NCBI RefSeq assembly: GCF_040649515.1
Contig: NZ_JBEZFP010000027.1
Span: forward strand, 18,827-82,826
Origin: Yinghuangia elevatio
GTDB taxonomy: Bacteria; Actinomycetota; Actinomycetes; Streptomycetales; Streptomycetaceae
DNA length: 64,000 bases
Direction: 5' to 3'
The position numbers were made by a program, and so were the translations under genes. Positions 20,087-28,773 of the stretch are shown piece by piece (the stretch's first letter is position 1; each line of letters opens with the position of its first letter). The notes beneath the pieces are model-generated. The model was not told the origin of the DNA and made no database searches. It saw nothing but the letters and a program-made list of their open reading frames with translations.

Positions 20087-21535
20087 GTGAACCGCCCGTC
20101 GCGCACCAAGCACACCGCCACCGCGGCCGCCACCACGACCGCCCGCGCGGCTCAGGCCGCCGGCACCGAGACCCGCGAGGACGCGGGCGTCGGGCCGGAG
20201 CCGGGGCCGGGCGCGGGGCCGGGCGCTCCGCGGCGTACCGGCCCCGGGGCCGCCGTCTACCGCTGGCTCGCGGCCTTCGGCGTCTCGCTCGTCGGCGACC
20301 AACTGTGGTTCATGGCTCTGTCCTGGCAGGCCGTCGAGGCCTCCGGACCCGCCGCGGCGGGCATCGTCGTCACGCTCGGCACCGTGCCCCGGGCGATCCT
20401 CATGCTGCCCGGCGGATCCATAGCCGACCGCTTCGGCGCGCGCCGCGTCGTCATCGCCAGCGACCTGGTCCGCTGCCTCGTCATGGTGGCCGCCGCCGCG
20501 ACGGTCGCCCTCACCGCACCCGGCATCGCGCTGCTCGCCGTCGTGGCGCTGCTCTTCGGCGCCGTCGACGCGCTGTTCATGCCCGCCGTCGGCGCGATGC
20601 CCGCGACGCTGACCACACCCGACCAATACGCCCGCGTGCAGGGCCTGCGCAGCCTCGCCAACCGCTGCGCGGCCGTGGCCGGCGGACCGGTGAGCGGCCT
20701 TGCCCTCGCACACGGGGGCGTTGCGGGCGCGTTCGCGGCAAGCGCCCTGCTCTTCGCGGTCTCACTGGCGCTGCTGTGGCAACTGCGGCCCGCACCACGC
20801 CTGGTCGCCGACTCGGCGGCGGCCGACACACCGGACTGCGAAAACACACCAGACTGCGAAAACACACCGAACCGCGACGACGCACCGGAGCGCACCGACG
20901 CGTCCAAGCCCACGGAGGACAGCGGCGTACGCGCCGGGCTGCGCTACGCCTGGTCCATCCCCCTGCTCAAATACACCCTCATCGTCGCGGTCATCGCCGA
21001 ACTCGGCTTCAGCGCCCCGATGAACATCGGCGTCGTGCTGCTGGCCGCCGACCGCGGCTGGGGACCCGGCGGCCTCGGCCTGCTGATCGGCGCGTGGGGC
21101 GTGGGCGCCGTCGCGACCGGCCTGATCCTCTCCGTACGCGGCCACGTGCCGCACGCCGGACGCGTGATGCTGGGCGCCCTCGTCCTGTCCACCGCCGGCA
21201 TCGCGGCGACGGGGCTCGCGCCCGGACTGGTCTCCGCCGCCGCCGGTGCGGCCGTCCTCGGCGTCGGCTCCGGCCTGTGGGGCGGGCTGTGCGGCGCGCT
21301 CATCCAGACCACCGCGGCACGCCCCATGCTCGGCCGCGTGGTCTCGGTGCAGATGCTCGGCGCCATCGGCCTGGCCCCGATGACGTACCCGCTCGCCGGC
21401 CTGCTGGCCGGTGCGGTCGGGCCCGGGGCGGTGTTCGTGGTGGGCGCCGCGGTGTCCGCGGTGGGCGTGGTCATCGGGGCGGTGTGCCGGCCGCTGCGCA
21501 CCTTCGAACTGCCCCGGCCCGGCACGTACGGGTGA
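20087..21535 (+). CDS. MFS exporter
   Basis: 482 residues. GTG 20087 was preferred to GTG 20081 because GAGG sits 5 bases upstream. After a ~50-residue Ala/Thr/Gly/Pro-rich tail come about 11-12 TM segments. The MFS motif A variant GGSIADRFGARR lies between TM2 and TM3. The central loop contains a short repeat (TPDCEN, TPDCEN, TPNRDD). It resembles EntS/MefA-type drug or siderophore exporters; the substrate is unknown. It is probably controlled by the upstream ArsR-type regulator. Confidence 0.88.
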   Translation: MNRPSRTKHTATAAATTTARAAQAAGTETREDAGVGPEPGPGAGPGAPRRTGPGAAVYRWLAAFGVSLVGDQLWFMALSWQAVEASGPAAAGIVVTLGTVPRAILMLPGGSIADRFGARRVVIASDLVRCLVMVAAAATVALTAPGIALLAVVALLFGAVDALFMPAVGAMPATLTTPDQYARVQGLRSLANRCAAVAGGPVSGLALAHGGVAGAFAASALLFAVSLALLWQLRPAPRLVADSAAADTPDCENTPDCENTPNRDDAPERTDASKPTEDSGVRAGLRYAWSIPLLKYTLIVAVIAELGFSAPMNIGVVLLAADRGWGPGGLGLLIGAWGVGAVATGLILSVRGHVPHAGRVMLGALVLSTAGIAATGLAPGLVSAAAGAAVLGVGSGLWGGLCGALIQTTAARPMLGRVVSVQMLGAIGLAPMTYPLAGLLAGAVGPGAVFVVGAAVSAVGVVIGAVCRPLRTFELPRPGTYG

Positions 21536-21550
21536 CGGGATACCCCGTCA
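21533..21550. terminator. Short palindrome spanning both convergent stop codons
   Basis: TGACGGG (21533-21539) pairs with CCCGTCA (21544-21550). The left arm contains the TGA of the MFS gene and the right arm, read on the minus strand, contains the TGA of the gene ending at 21548. The stem is 7 bp with a 4-base loop and no T-tract, so termination is only possible, not clear. Confidence 0.4.
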
Positions 21551-22201
21551 CAACCCCGTCGGGGTCTCCTCCAGCCGCCGCACCGCGTCCGCGTCGCCCT
21601 CCGCCGTGACAAGGGCCTGCCCCTTGCGGCCGTAGACGTACAGCAGCAGTTCGGCGGGCGGGCCGGCCAGCGTCACCAGCGGAGCGCCCTTGCGCACCCG
21701 CACCGGCTGCGCCTCCTCGGCCGTGTCAGTACGCCGCAGCTCGACCCCGACCGGCACCTTGCGGAGCATCAGCTTCGCGCCCGTCCGCACCCGCTTCCAC
21801 AGGAACTCGGTCAGCCCCGGCTCCAGGTCGCGCGGCTTGAAGTCGGGCTGCGCGCGGCGCACGTCCTCCAGGTGGACGAAGTACTCCATCGTGTTGGCCG
21901 CCGTGTCCACGCCGGGGATGCCGAACAGCGACAGCCGCGGGGGACCGGTGCGCACAAGGTGGATCAGCTCCTCGTACGGCAGCGCCGCCTTCTTCAGGCG
22001 CACCTTGTCGGTGTACCCGGCGAGCGGCTTGAACAGGATGCCGGGGGAGGAGTCCGGGCGGCGTTCCCGCACCACGAGGTGGGCGGCGAGGTCGCGCGTG
22101 GTCCAGCCGGCGCAGAGCGTGGGGGCGTCGGGGCCGACCTGGGAGAGCAGGTCGGCGAGTGCGGCGCGTTCCGTACGGGCGTAGGAGGCCATGCGCCGCA
22201 T
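21548..22201 (-). CDS. TIGR03085 family metal-binding protein
   Basis: 217 residues from ATG 22201. It belongs to the DinB/maleylpyruvate-isomerase-like superfamily: ARTERAALADLLSQVGPDAP, then TLCAGWTTRDLAAHLVVRER, FVHLEDVRRAQPDF and ELLLYVYGRKGQA. His residues in AAHL and FVHLEDVRR are candidate metal ligands. The biochemical role is unknown; the fold is often linked to mycothiol-dependent enzymes. Confidence 0.88.
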   Translation of the reverse strand: MRRMASYARTERAALADLLSQVGPDAPTLCAGWTTRDLAAHLVVRERRPDSSPGILFKPLAGYTDKVRLKKAALPYEELIHLVRTGPPRLSLFGIPGVDTAANTMEYFVHLEDVRRAQPDFKPRDLEPGLTEFLWKRVRTGAKLMLRKVPVGVELRRTDTAEEAQPVRVRKGAPLVTLAGPPAELLLYVYGRKGQALVTAEGDADAVRRLEETPTGL

Positions 22202-22454
22202 CGTTCCGGCGCGGCGTGCCGAGGTCAAGGCACGCCCGCCGCGCGACCGCACGCGTCGTGCGCCGGAGGCGCCCCCGCATGCGCCCGAGCGCCCCCGCTC
22301 CCGGGGAATGCCCGCAGGCCCGCCACACTTGTGAACAGCAGATGAATTGACCGACGAGCAGGCATCCCGCTCCTCCGCGGCCGGCGTCACCCGACGCCGG
22401 CCACCGCCATGCGGGCCATCGGGCGCATCGCCCCCGCGCCGAAAGAGAGAACGC

Positions 22455-24302
22455 GTGACCGACCGCGCGAGCGAAGACACAGACGAGAAGGACGTCCTGA
22501 GACGGGGCATGCGGGTCCTCGCCGTCGCGATACGCGAGGAACCGCGCGTCTTCGCGGCGGCCGTCGGTGCGAGCGCGCTCTACGGCGCCACCACCGTCGC
22601 CTCCGCACTGGCCCTCGGCGAGGTCACCGACCGCGTCGTGGTCCCCGCCTTCCGCGACGGCGACACCACCGCCGGCGCGCTGACCGCGACCTTCCTCGTG
22701 GTCCTCGGGATCGCCCTCCTCAAGGCGCTCGGCATCGTCGGCCGCCGCCTGTGGGCCGGGATCATGCAGTACCGGCTCCAGGCGACGTACCGCCGCCGCG
22801 TGACCCGCCAGTACCTGCGTCTGCCGCTCGCCTGGCACCACCGCCACCCCACCGGCGCGCTGCTGTCGAACGCCAACGCCGACGTCGAGGCCGCCTGGTA
22901 CCCCATCGCCCCGCTGCCGATGGCCACCGGCGTCGTCGTCATGCTGGTGATCGCGGCGGTCTCCATGCTGGTCACGGACTGGGCGCTGGCCCTGGTCGGG
23001 TTCGTGATCTTCCCGGCCATCTTCGTCCTCAACATCATGTTCCAGCGCCGCCAGGGCCCGCTCGCGATGCGCGCCCAGGAGCTGCGTGCCGACGTGAGCG
23101 CCATCGCGCACGAGTCCTTCGACGGCGCGCTCGTCGTCAAGACGCTCGGCCGCGAGGACGAGGAGGCGGCGCGCTTCGAGGCGACCTCGCGCGAACTCGC
23201 GGACGCGAACGTCGCGGTGGGCCGGGTACGCGCGGTGTTCGACCCGCTCCTGGAGGCACTGCCGAGCCTCGGCGTGCTGATGGTCCTGCTCGCCGGCAGC
23301 GTGCGCATCTCGCACGGCGACCTCAACCCCGGCGAACTCGTGCAGATCGCCTACCTGTTCACCCTCCTCGCCTTCCCGGTACGGGCGATCGGCTGGCTGC
23401 TCGGCGACATGCCCCGCGCGATCGTCGGCTACGACCGGGTCCGGCACGTCCTCGACGCCGAGGGCGAGTCGGTGTACGGCGACTCCGCCGCCGACAAGAC
23501 CGGCCCCGCCGGCCTCCAGGCCCGCGCCGTGCGGTTCGGTTACCTCGACGGCGCCGACGTGCTCTCCGACGTCACCTTCGACGTCGAGCCCGGCCGCACC
23601 GTCGCCGTCGTCGGCCCCACCGGATCGGGCAAGTCCACGCTCGTCTCGCTCCTGGTCCGCCTGGTGGACCCGGCGAGCGGCGAGGTCCTGCTCGACGGCA
23701 CCGACCTGCGCGACTTCCGGCGCGGCGGGCTGGCCTCGGCGGCGGCGCTGGTGCCGCAGCAGGCGTTCCTGTTCGACGACACCATCCGCGACAACATCAC
23801 GCTGGGCCTGGACGTCTCGGACGACGACGTACACGAAGCGCTGCGCATCGCGCAGGCCGACGGGTTCGTGGACCGGCTCGGGAACGGCCTGGACACCATG
23901 GTCGGCGAGCGCGGCACGTCGCTGTCCGGGGGCCAGCGCCAGCGCATCGCCCTCGCCCGCGCCCTCGTGCGCCGGCCGCGCCTGCTGGTCATGGACGACG
24001 CCACGTCGGCGGTGGACCCGCGCGTGGAGGCCGCGATCCTCGCGGGGCTGCGCGACGGCGGGACGGGCCCGTCGACGGTCGTGGTGGTGGCGTACCGCAA
24101 GGCGACGATCGCGCTCGCCGACGAAGTGGTCTACATCGAGGACGGCAAGGTCGCGGGGCGCGGCCCGCACGCCGAACTCATCGACACGTCGGTGGGCTAC
24201 CGCCGGCTGGTCAACGCGTACGAGCGTGCCGCACGCGACCGCGAGCAGGCCGCGGCGGCCGCCGCGGCGCTCGCCGACGAGGACGAGGAGGTGTCGGCAT
24301 GA
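22455..24302 (+). CDS. ABC exporter half-transporter with degenerate ATP site
   Basis: 615 residues (GTG 22455, purine tract GAAAGAGAGA upstream). Six-helix exporter TMD (residues ~40-330) then NBD. Walker A is GPTGSGKST and the signature LSGGQRQR is canonical. Walker B reads LLVMDDATSAVD, with Asp in place of the catalytic Glu, and the switch region reads VVVAYRKAT, with Tyr in place of His. It overlaps the partner gene (ATGA, 24299). With that partner it forms an asymmetric heterodimer of the TM287/288 or BmrCD kind. The substrate is unknown. Confidence 0.93.
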   Translation: MTDRASEDTDEKDVLRRGMRVLAVAIREEPRVFAAAVGASALYGATTVASALALGEVTDRVVVPAFRDGDTTAGALTATFLVVLGIALLKALGIVGRRLWAGIMQYRLQATYRRRVTRQYLRLPLAWHHRHPTGALLSNANADVEAAWYPIAPLPMATGVVVMLVIAAVSMLVTDWALALVGFVIFPAIFVLNIMFQRRQGPLAMRAQELRADVSAIAHESFDGALVVKTLGREDEEAARFEATSRELADANVAVGRVRAVFDPLLEALPSLGVLMVLLAGSVRISHGDLNPGELVQIAYLFTLLAFPVRAIGWLLGDMPRAIVGYDRVRHVLDAEGESVYGDSAADKTGPAGLQARAVRFGYLDGADVLSDVTFDVEPGRTVAVVGPTGSGKSTLVSLLVRLVDPASGEVLLDGTDLRDFRRGGLASAAALVPQQAFLFDDTIRDNITLGLDVSDDDVHEALRIAQADGFVDRLGNGLDTMVGERGTSLSGGQRQRIALARALVRRPRLLVMDDATSAVDPRVEAAILAGLRDGGTGPSTVVVVAYRKATIALADEVVYIEDGKVAGRGPHAELIDTSVGYRRLVNAYERAARDREQAAAAAAALADEDEEVSA

Positions 24303-26119
24303 GCACGGCAACTGCCCCGGAGGTCAAGAACGTCGGTGTCGGCGCCGGCAAGCCGCGCGAGTCGGGCTGGGCGGTGCTGCGGCGCGGCCTCGCGCTGTCG
24401 CCCGAGTTCAAGCAGGGCATCGCGGTCACCCTCCTCCTCGCGGCGATCGCCACCGCGGGCCGCATCGTGGTGCCGCTCGCGGTGCAGCAGACGATCGACA
24501 ACGGCCTGCGCGCGGACGGCGGCCCGGACCTCGCCGTGGTGCGGTGGATGGTCGCCGGCGCGGCGGTCGCGGTGATCGTGACGGCGGTGGCGTCGTACGG
24601 CATGAACGTACGCGTGTACAACGCCAGCGAGCGCGGCCTCGCCACGCTGCGCGTACGCGCCTTCCGGCACGTGCACGACCTGTCCACCCTGCACCAGCAG
24701 ACCGAGCGGCGCGGCTCGCTCGTCTCCCGGGTGACCGGAGACGTCGACACCATCACCCGGTTCATCCAGCAGGGCGGCCTGATGGTCGTCATCAGCGCGG
24801 GCCAACTCCTGGTCGTCTCGGCCCTGATGCTGGCCTACTCGTGGCAGCTCACGCTGCTCGTGTGGGTGTGCTTCGCGCCGTTGTTCTTCCTGCTCAAGTC
24901 GTTCCAGAAGCGCGTCGCCGCGGCCGCCGACTCGGTACGTGTGCACGCGGGGCGCATGCTGGGTGCGATCTCCGAACCGGTCGTCGGCGCCGCGGTGGTG
25001 CGCGCGCACGGCATCGAGGACCGCACGGCGGCGCGTATCGACGAGGCGATCGACGGCCATCGCGCCGCCCAGACCCGGGCGCAGACGCTGGTCGCGCTGA
25101 CCTTCCCGATGGGCGAGGTCGCGGTGGGCCTGGCCAACGCCGTGGTGGTCGTGGTGGGCGTACTCCTGGGTGTGGACGGTCAGTTGACGCTCGGCGAGCT
25201 GGTCGCGTTCCTGTTCCTGGTCACGTTGTTCGTGATGCCCGTGCAGTTCGGCGTCGAGGTGCTCAACGAGGCGCAGAACGCCCTCGCGGGGTGGCGGCGC
25301 GTCCTGGAGATCCTGGATGCCGAACCGGACATCGCCGACCCGGGGGACCGCGGGGCCGACCTGCCGCGCGGGCCGGTCGAGGTGCGGTTCGAGCATGTCG
25401 GGTACGCGTACCCGGGCGGCCCGCGCGTGCTGCACGACGTCGACGTGCGCCTCGCGCCGCGCAGCCGCGTCGCCGTCGTCGGCGAGACCGGCTCCGGCAA
25501 GACGACCTTCGCCAAGCTGCTGACCCGCATCGTCGACCCCGACGAGGGCCGTGTGCTCCTGGACGGGATCCCGCTGCCCGACGTGCGGTTCGCGTCGCTG
25601 CGGGCGCGCGTGGTCATGGTGCCGCAGGACGGGTTCCTCTTCGACGCGACCATCCGCGACAACGTGCGCTACGGGCGGCCCGACGCCGACGACGCGGCGG
25701 TGCTGGGCGCGTTCGGCGACCTCGGCCTGGGCGACTGGCTGGGCGGGCTGCCGCTCGGCCTGGACACGCCGGTCGGGCAGCGCGGCGAGTCGTTGTCCGC
25801 GGGGGAGCGCCAGCTGGTCGCGCTGGCCCGGGCGTACGTCGCCGATCCGGACCTGCTGGTGCTGGACGAGGCGACCTCGGCGGTGGACCCGGCGACCGAG
25901 GTGCGGATCCAGCGGGCGCTGGACGGCCTCACGCGCGGGCGTACCGCGGTGTTCATCGCGCACCGCATGTCGACCGCCGAATCGGCCGACGAGGTCCTGG
26001 TGTTCGACCAGGGCGTGCTGGTGGAGCGGGGCGGACACGACGAACTGGCGGGCGCGGGCGGGGTCTACAGCCGCTTGCACACCTCGTGGACCGCGCAGCA
26101 GCGGCCCGCCGGGTCCTGA
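24299..26119 (+). CDS. ABC exporter half-transporter with canonical catalytic residues
   Basis: 606 residues, translationally coupled to the upstream half-transporter. TMD then NBD: Walker A GETGSGKTT, Walker B LLVLDEATSAVD with the catalytic Glu, and switch His in FIAHRMST. The signature is LSAGERQ (second residue of the LSGGQ core changed to Ala). This complements the degenerate Walker B/switch of the partner: one composite site is weak, the other intact. A strong hairpin follows at 26158. Confidence 0.94.
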   Translation: MSTATAPEVKNVGVGAGKPRESGWAVLRRGLALSPEFKQGIAVTLLLAAIATAGRIVVPLAVQQTIDNGLRADGGPDLAVVRWMVAGAAVAVIVTAVASYGMNVRVYNASERGLATLRVRAFRHVHDLSTLHQQTERRGSLVSRVTGDVDTITRFIQQGGLMVVISAGQLLVVSALMLAYSWQLTLLVWVCFAPLFFLLKSFQKRVAAAADSVRVHAGRMLGAISEPVVGAAVVRAHGIEDRTAARIDEAIDGHRAAQTRAQTLVALTFPMGEVAVGLANAVVVVVGVLLGVDGQLTLGELVAFLFLVTLFVMPVQFGVEVLNEAQNALAGWRRVLEILDAEPDIADPGDRGADLPRGPVEVRFEHVGYAYPGGPRVLHDVDVRLAPRSRVAVVGETGSGKTTFAKLLTRIVDPDEGRVLLDGIPLPDVRFASLRARVVMVPQDGFLFDATIRDNVRYGRPDADDAAVLGAFGDLGLGDWLGGLPLGLDTPVGQRGESLSAGERQLVALARAYVADPDLLVLDEATSAVDPATEVRIQRALDGLTRGRTAVFIAHRMSTAESADEVLVFDQGVLVERGGHDELAGAGGVYSRLHTSWTAQQRPAGS

Positions 26120-26157
26120 CGACGCCTCCCCGCCGCGGCGCTTCCGCCCGGAACGTG

Positions 26158-26196
26158 TGTGGGCCCGGCCGATTCGGCCGGGCCCCACAGGTTTTG
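26158..26196. terminator. Strong terminator between convergent genes
   Basis: The stem TGTGGGCCCGGCCGA / TTCGGCCGGGCCCCACA (one bulge) ends in GGTTTTG on the plus strand. It lies between the ABC exporter stop (26119) and the convergent septum-formation-domain gene ending at 26221, so it may serve both. Confidence 0.85.
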
Positions 26197-26220
26197 CCGG
26201 TTCTGTCGATGCCGCGGCGG

Positions 26221-27132
26221 TCACTTCGTGAGCGGTGCGGTCAGCTGCCCGCTGCCGCGTAGTTGCACCATGCACTGCACCTCGCGGTCGCCCTCGTCCC
26301 AGCTTGCCTCGGACGGGAAGATGAAGTCCGACGTGAGGCTGGACGCGTTCGACTGCTTGGCCACGACGCCGGCGATGGCCGCGTCGCACAGGTCGCCCGC
26401 CTGACGCTCGGCCTCGTCGTCGCCGGGCCACGGGCCGTCCTGCATGAACACGTTGCGCACGTGCTCGGCGTCGTGCGGCGTGGTGCAGTCGACCTTCTTG
26501 ACCTCGCCCGTCCCGGCCGGGAACGTCACGCAGTCGCCCGGCACCAGCGTGATCTTGTCGACCGTATTGTCGTCCGTGGGGTTCGGCGCGGGCGACGAAG
26601 TCGTCGGCCGGGCGGACGTCGTACGGGTGGTGGGCGTCTCGCTCGGGGTCTCGGTCGACGGGTCGTCGGAAGGGTCCTTCGAGGGACTCTTCGACGCACC
26701 TTTCGACGCGGATCCGGACGCCGACGACTTCGTCGGGGAGCCGGACGCGCCGCCCGCGGAGTCGTCCTTGTCGTCGCCGCCCAGGCTGAACACGAGGGCG
26801 ATGGCGATGCCGGCCACCACGACCGCGCCCGCCACGATCCAGGCCACGATCCTGCCGCTGTTGCCTCCGCTGCCGCCCGGCGGACCGGGCGGGTAACCGG
26901 GCGGGCCGCCGAAGCCGCCCGGTCCGGAGGGGCCTTCGGGACCGCCCGGATAGCCGCCGCTCGGGCCGCCGGGGTAACCGCCGCTCGGGCCGCCGGGATA
27001 GCCCCCGCCGTACGGGCCTCCGCTCCCGTACGGTCCGGCCGCGCCACCCCCGCCGTACGGCGCTCCGCCGTAACCGCCGCCCTGCGGCGGCCCCGGGGGC
27101 CACCCGGAACCGGGGTTCTGCGGAGTACTCAC
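26221..27132 (-). CDS. Septum-formation-domain membrane protein (paralogue 1)
   Basis: 303 residues from GTG 27132 (GAGG 7 bases upstream). Residues 1-90 are Gly/Pro/Tyr-rich with GGYPGGPS repeats, then one TM segment (IVAWIVAGAVVVAGIAIALV), a Ser/Thr/Lys linker, and an extracytoplasmic C-terminal domain. That domain has the septum-formation (Septum_form) pattern: GDCVTFP, VDCTTPHDAEHV, DLCDAA, SWDEGDREVQCMV, with four Cys likely in disulfides. The family name does not prove a septation role. It is in tandem with a clear paralogue upstream. Confidence 0.82.
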   Translation of the reverse strand: MSTPQNPGSGWPPGPPQGGGYGGAPYGGGGAAGPYGSGGPYGGGYPGGPSGGYPGGPSGGYPGGPEGPSGPGGFGGPPGYPPGPPGGSGGNSGRIVAWIVAGAVVVAGIAIALVFSLGGDDKDDSAGGASGSPTKSSASGSASKGASKSPSKDPSDDPSTETPSETPTTRTTSARPTTSSPAPNPTDDNTVDKITLVPGDCVTFPAGTGEVKKVDCTTPHDAEHVRNVFMQDGPWPGDDEAERQAGDLCDAAIAGVVAKQSNASSLTSDFIFPSEASWDEGDREVQCMVQLRGSGQLTAPLTK

Positions 27133-27178
27133 GCCCCCACCTCGCTTCGTCCACTCATGGCTCGGCCGCCGTGCGGGG

Positions 27179-28054
27179 TCAGCCCAGCTTCTTGGTGATC
27201 TTGGCCTCGTTCACGTCCTGCACCAGGCAGGTGACCTCGCGGTCGCCGCGGTCCCAGCTCGCTTCCTGCGGATAGCTGTACTGGAGCGTGTACTTGTTCG
27301 GGTTCGGCTCCTTCGAGACCGCCGAGTTGAACGCCGACTCGCAGGCCGCCGCGACCTGGCTGCGGAGCTCCGCGTCCGTCGGGTAGGTGCTGCCGGTGAG
27401 GTTGAAGTTCTTGAGCACCTGCATGTCGTGCGGCGTCGTGCAGGAGACCTTGTCGATCTCCCCGGTGCCCCCGACATCGACGTTGATGCACTCGCCGACG
27501 CTGAGCGGAACGTCCTCGACGGTCCCCCCGTCGGTGTCCGTCGGGCTCGCCGTCGGACGGCTGCTGGTACGGGTATTCGTCGGCGTGGGCGGCCGCGAGG
27601 TCTTCGTCTCGGTCTCCGTCGGCGTCGGCGACTTCGAGGAGCTCTGCGACGTCGACGGCGCGGGCGGCGACGTCGTCGCGGCCGTCTTGTTCTTCTTGTC
27701 GTCGCCGCCCAGGAGGAACACGAGTGCGGCGATCACACCGCCGACGACCACGAGGGCACCGACGACGGTCAGGATCAGCGGTCCGCGGCCGCCGCCGGGC
27801 GGCGGGCCGGGCGGGCCCGGGTAGCCACCCGGGCCACCGGGACCCCCGGCGCCGTACCCGCCCCCGGGGTACGTCGGACCGTTGGGGTATTGCGGACCGC
27901 CGGTGGGCGGACCGCTCGGGTACTGGGGACTCCCTGGGTAGGAGCCCCCGGAGTAGCTGCCCGGGTAGGAGGGATTGTTCTGGTAACCCGGATCGGGTTG
28001 TTGTCCATAGCCGGGCGGGAAGCCTCCCTGCCCCGGCGGCGGCGGCATCGTCAT
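27179..28054 (-). CDS. Septum-formation-domain membrane protein (paralogue 2)
   Basis: 291 residues if ATG 28054 is used; a GTG at 28090 would add 12. Same architecture as the neighbour: Pro/Gly/Tyr-rich N-terminus (~95 residues), one TM (LILTVVGALVVVGGVIAALV), a Thr/Ser/Pro linker, then GECINVD, VSCTTPHDMQVL, AACESAF and SWDRGDREVTCLV. Four Cys are conserved between the two proteins. The 46-bp gap and the same strand suggest co-transcription and a tandem duplication. Confidence 0.82.
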   Translation of the reverse strand: MTMPPPPGQGGFPPGYGQQPDPGYQNNPSYPGSYSGGSYPGSPQYPSGPPTGGPQYPNGPTYPGGGYGAGGPGGPGGYPGPPGPPPGGGRGPLILTVVGALVVVGGVIAALVFLLGGDDKKNKTAATTSPPAPSTSQSSSKSPTPTETETKTSRPPTPTNTRTSSRPTASPTDTDGGTVEDVPLSVGECINVDVGGTGEIDKVSCTTPHDMQVLKNFNLTGSTYPTDAELRSQVAAACESAFNSAVSKEPNPNKYTLQYSYPQEASWDRGDREVTCLVQDVNEAKITKKLG

Positions 28055-28255
28055 GCGCAAAGCTTGCCTGATCGGGTGAACCTCCCGCACGGGTGGTTCC
28101 CTTAATCACCCCGCCGTGATAGCCCCGTGACGAGCCGGTACCGCAACGCACACCGATCCGAGACCGCCGGGCACCGCGCGGCAGCCGGGACGCCTCCCGG
28201 GTAGCGCTCGGGTAGCGCCTCGGGATCGGCCCGGCAGGTCTGCGAGAATGCCGGG

Positions 28256-28684
28256 ATGACCGGTGCCTCCACACCCTCCGACCCGCCGTCCGAACCGTCC
28301 GGATCCGCCTCGGCCGTGCCCCCGGTGCGTCCCTCGGACCTCGACCCCGCGGTCGCGGCCCGGCTCAAGCGCGACGACAACGGCCTCGTCGCCGCGGTCG
28401 CGCAGCAGTACGACACCGGCGAAGTGCTCATGGTCGGCTGGATGGACGACGAGGCACTGCACCGCACGCTCACCACCGGCCGCTGCACCTACTGGAGCCG
28501 CAGCCGCAAGGAGTACTGGGTCAAGGGCGACACGTCGGGCCACACCCAGCGGGTCGTCTCCGCGGCGCTGGACTGCGACGGCGACGTCGTCCTGGTCAAG
28601 GTCGACCAGGCGGGCGCGGCCTGCCACACCGGCGACCGCACCTGCTTCGACGCCGGCGCGCTGCCGGTCTCGGCTCCCGCGTAG
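28256..28684 (+). CDS. hisI: Phosphoribosyl-AMP cyclohydrolase
   Basis: 142 residues. After a ~25-residue Pro/Ser-rich leader, the core has VLMVGWMDDEALHRTL, TYWSRSRKEYWVKGDTSGH, the metal-binding DCDGD and ACHTGDRTCF. It opens the adenine ring of PR-AMP in histidine synthesis. There is no HisE domain, so it is monofunctional. It sits just before trpE, away from the main his block. Confidence 0.96.
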   Translation: MTGASTPSDPPSEPSGSASAVPPVRPSDLDPAVAARLKRDDNGLVAAVAQQYDTGEVLMVGWMDDEALHRTLTTGRCTYWSRSRKEYWVKGDTSGHTQRVVSAALDCDGDVVLVKVDQAGAACHTGDRTCFDAGALPVSAPA

Positions 28685-28773
28685 CGCACGCTTTTGCCCC
28701 TTGCCGGGGCCCAGTTCACCGCACCAGCCGCCGCACGTACGAGCGCCACCTGCGTCCCGGGAGAGCCCGCACC

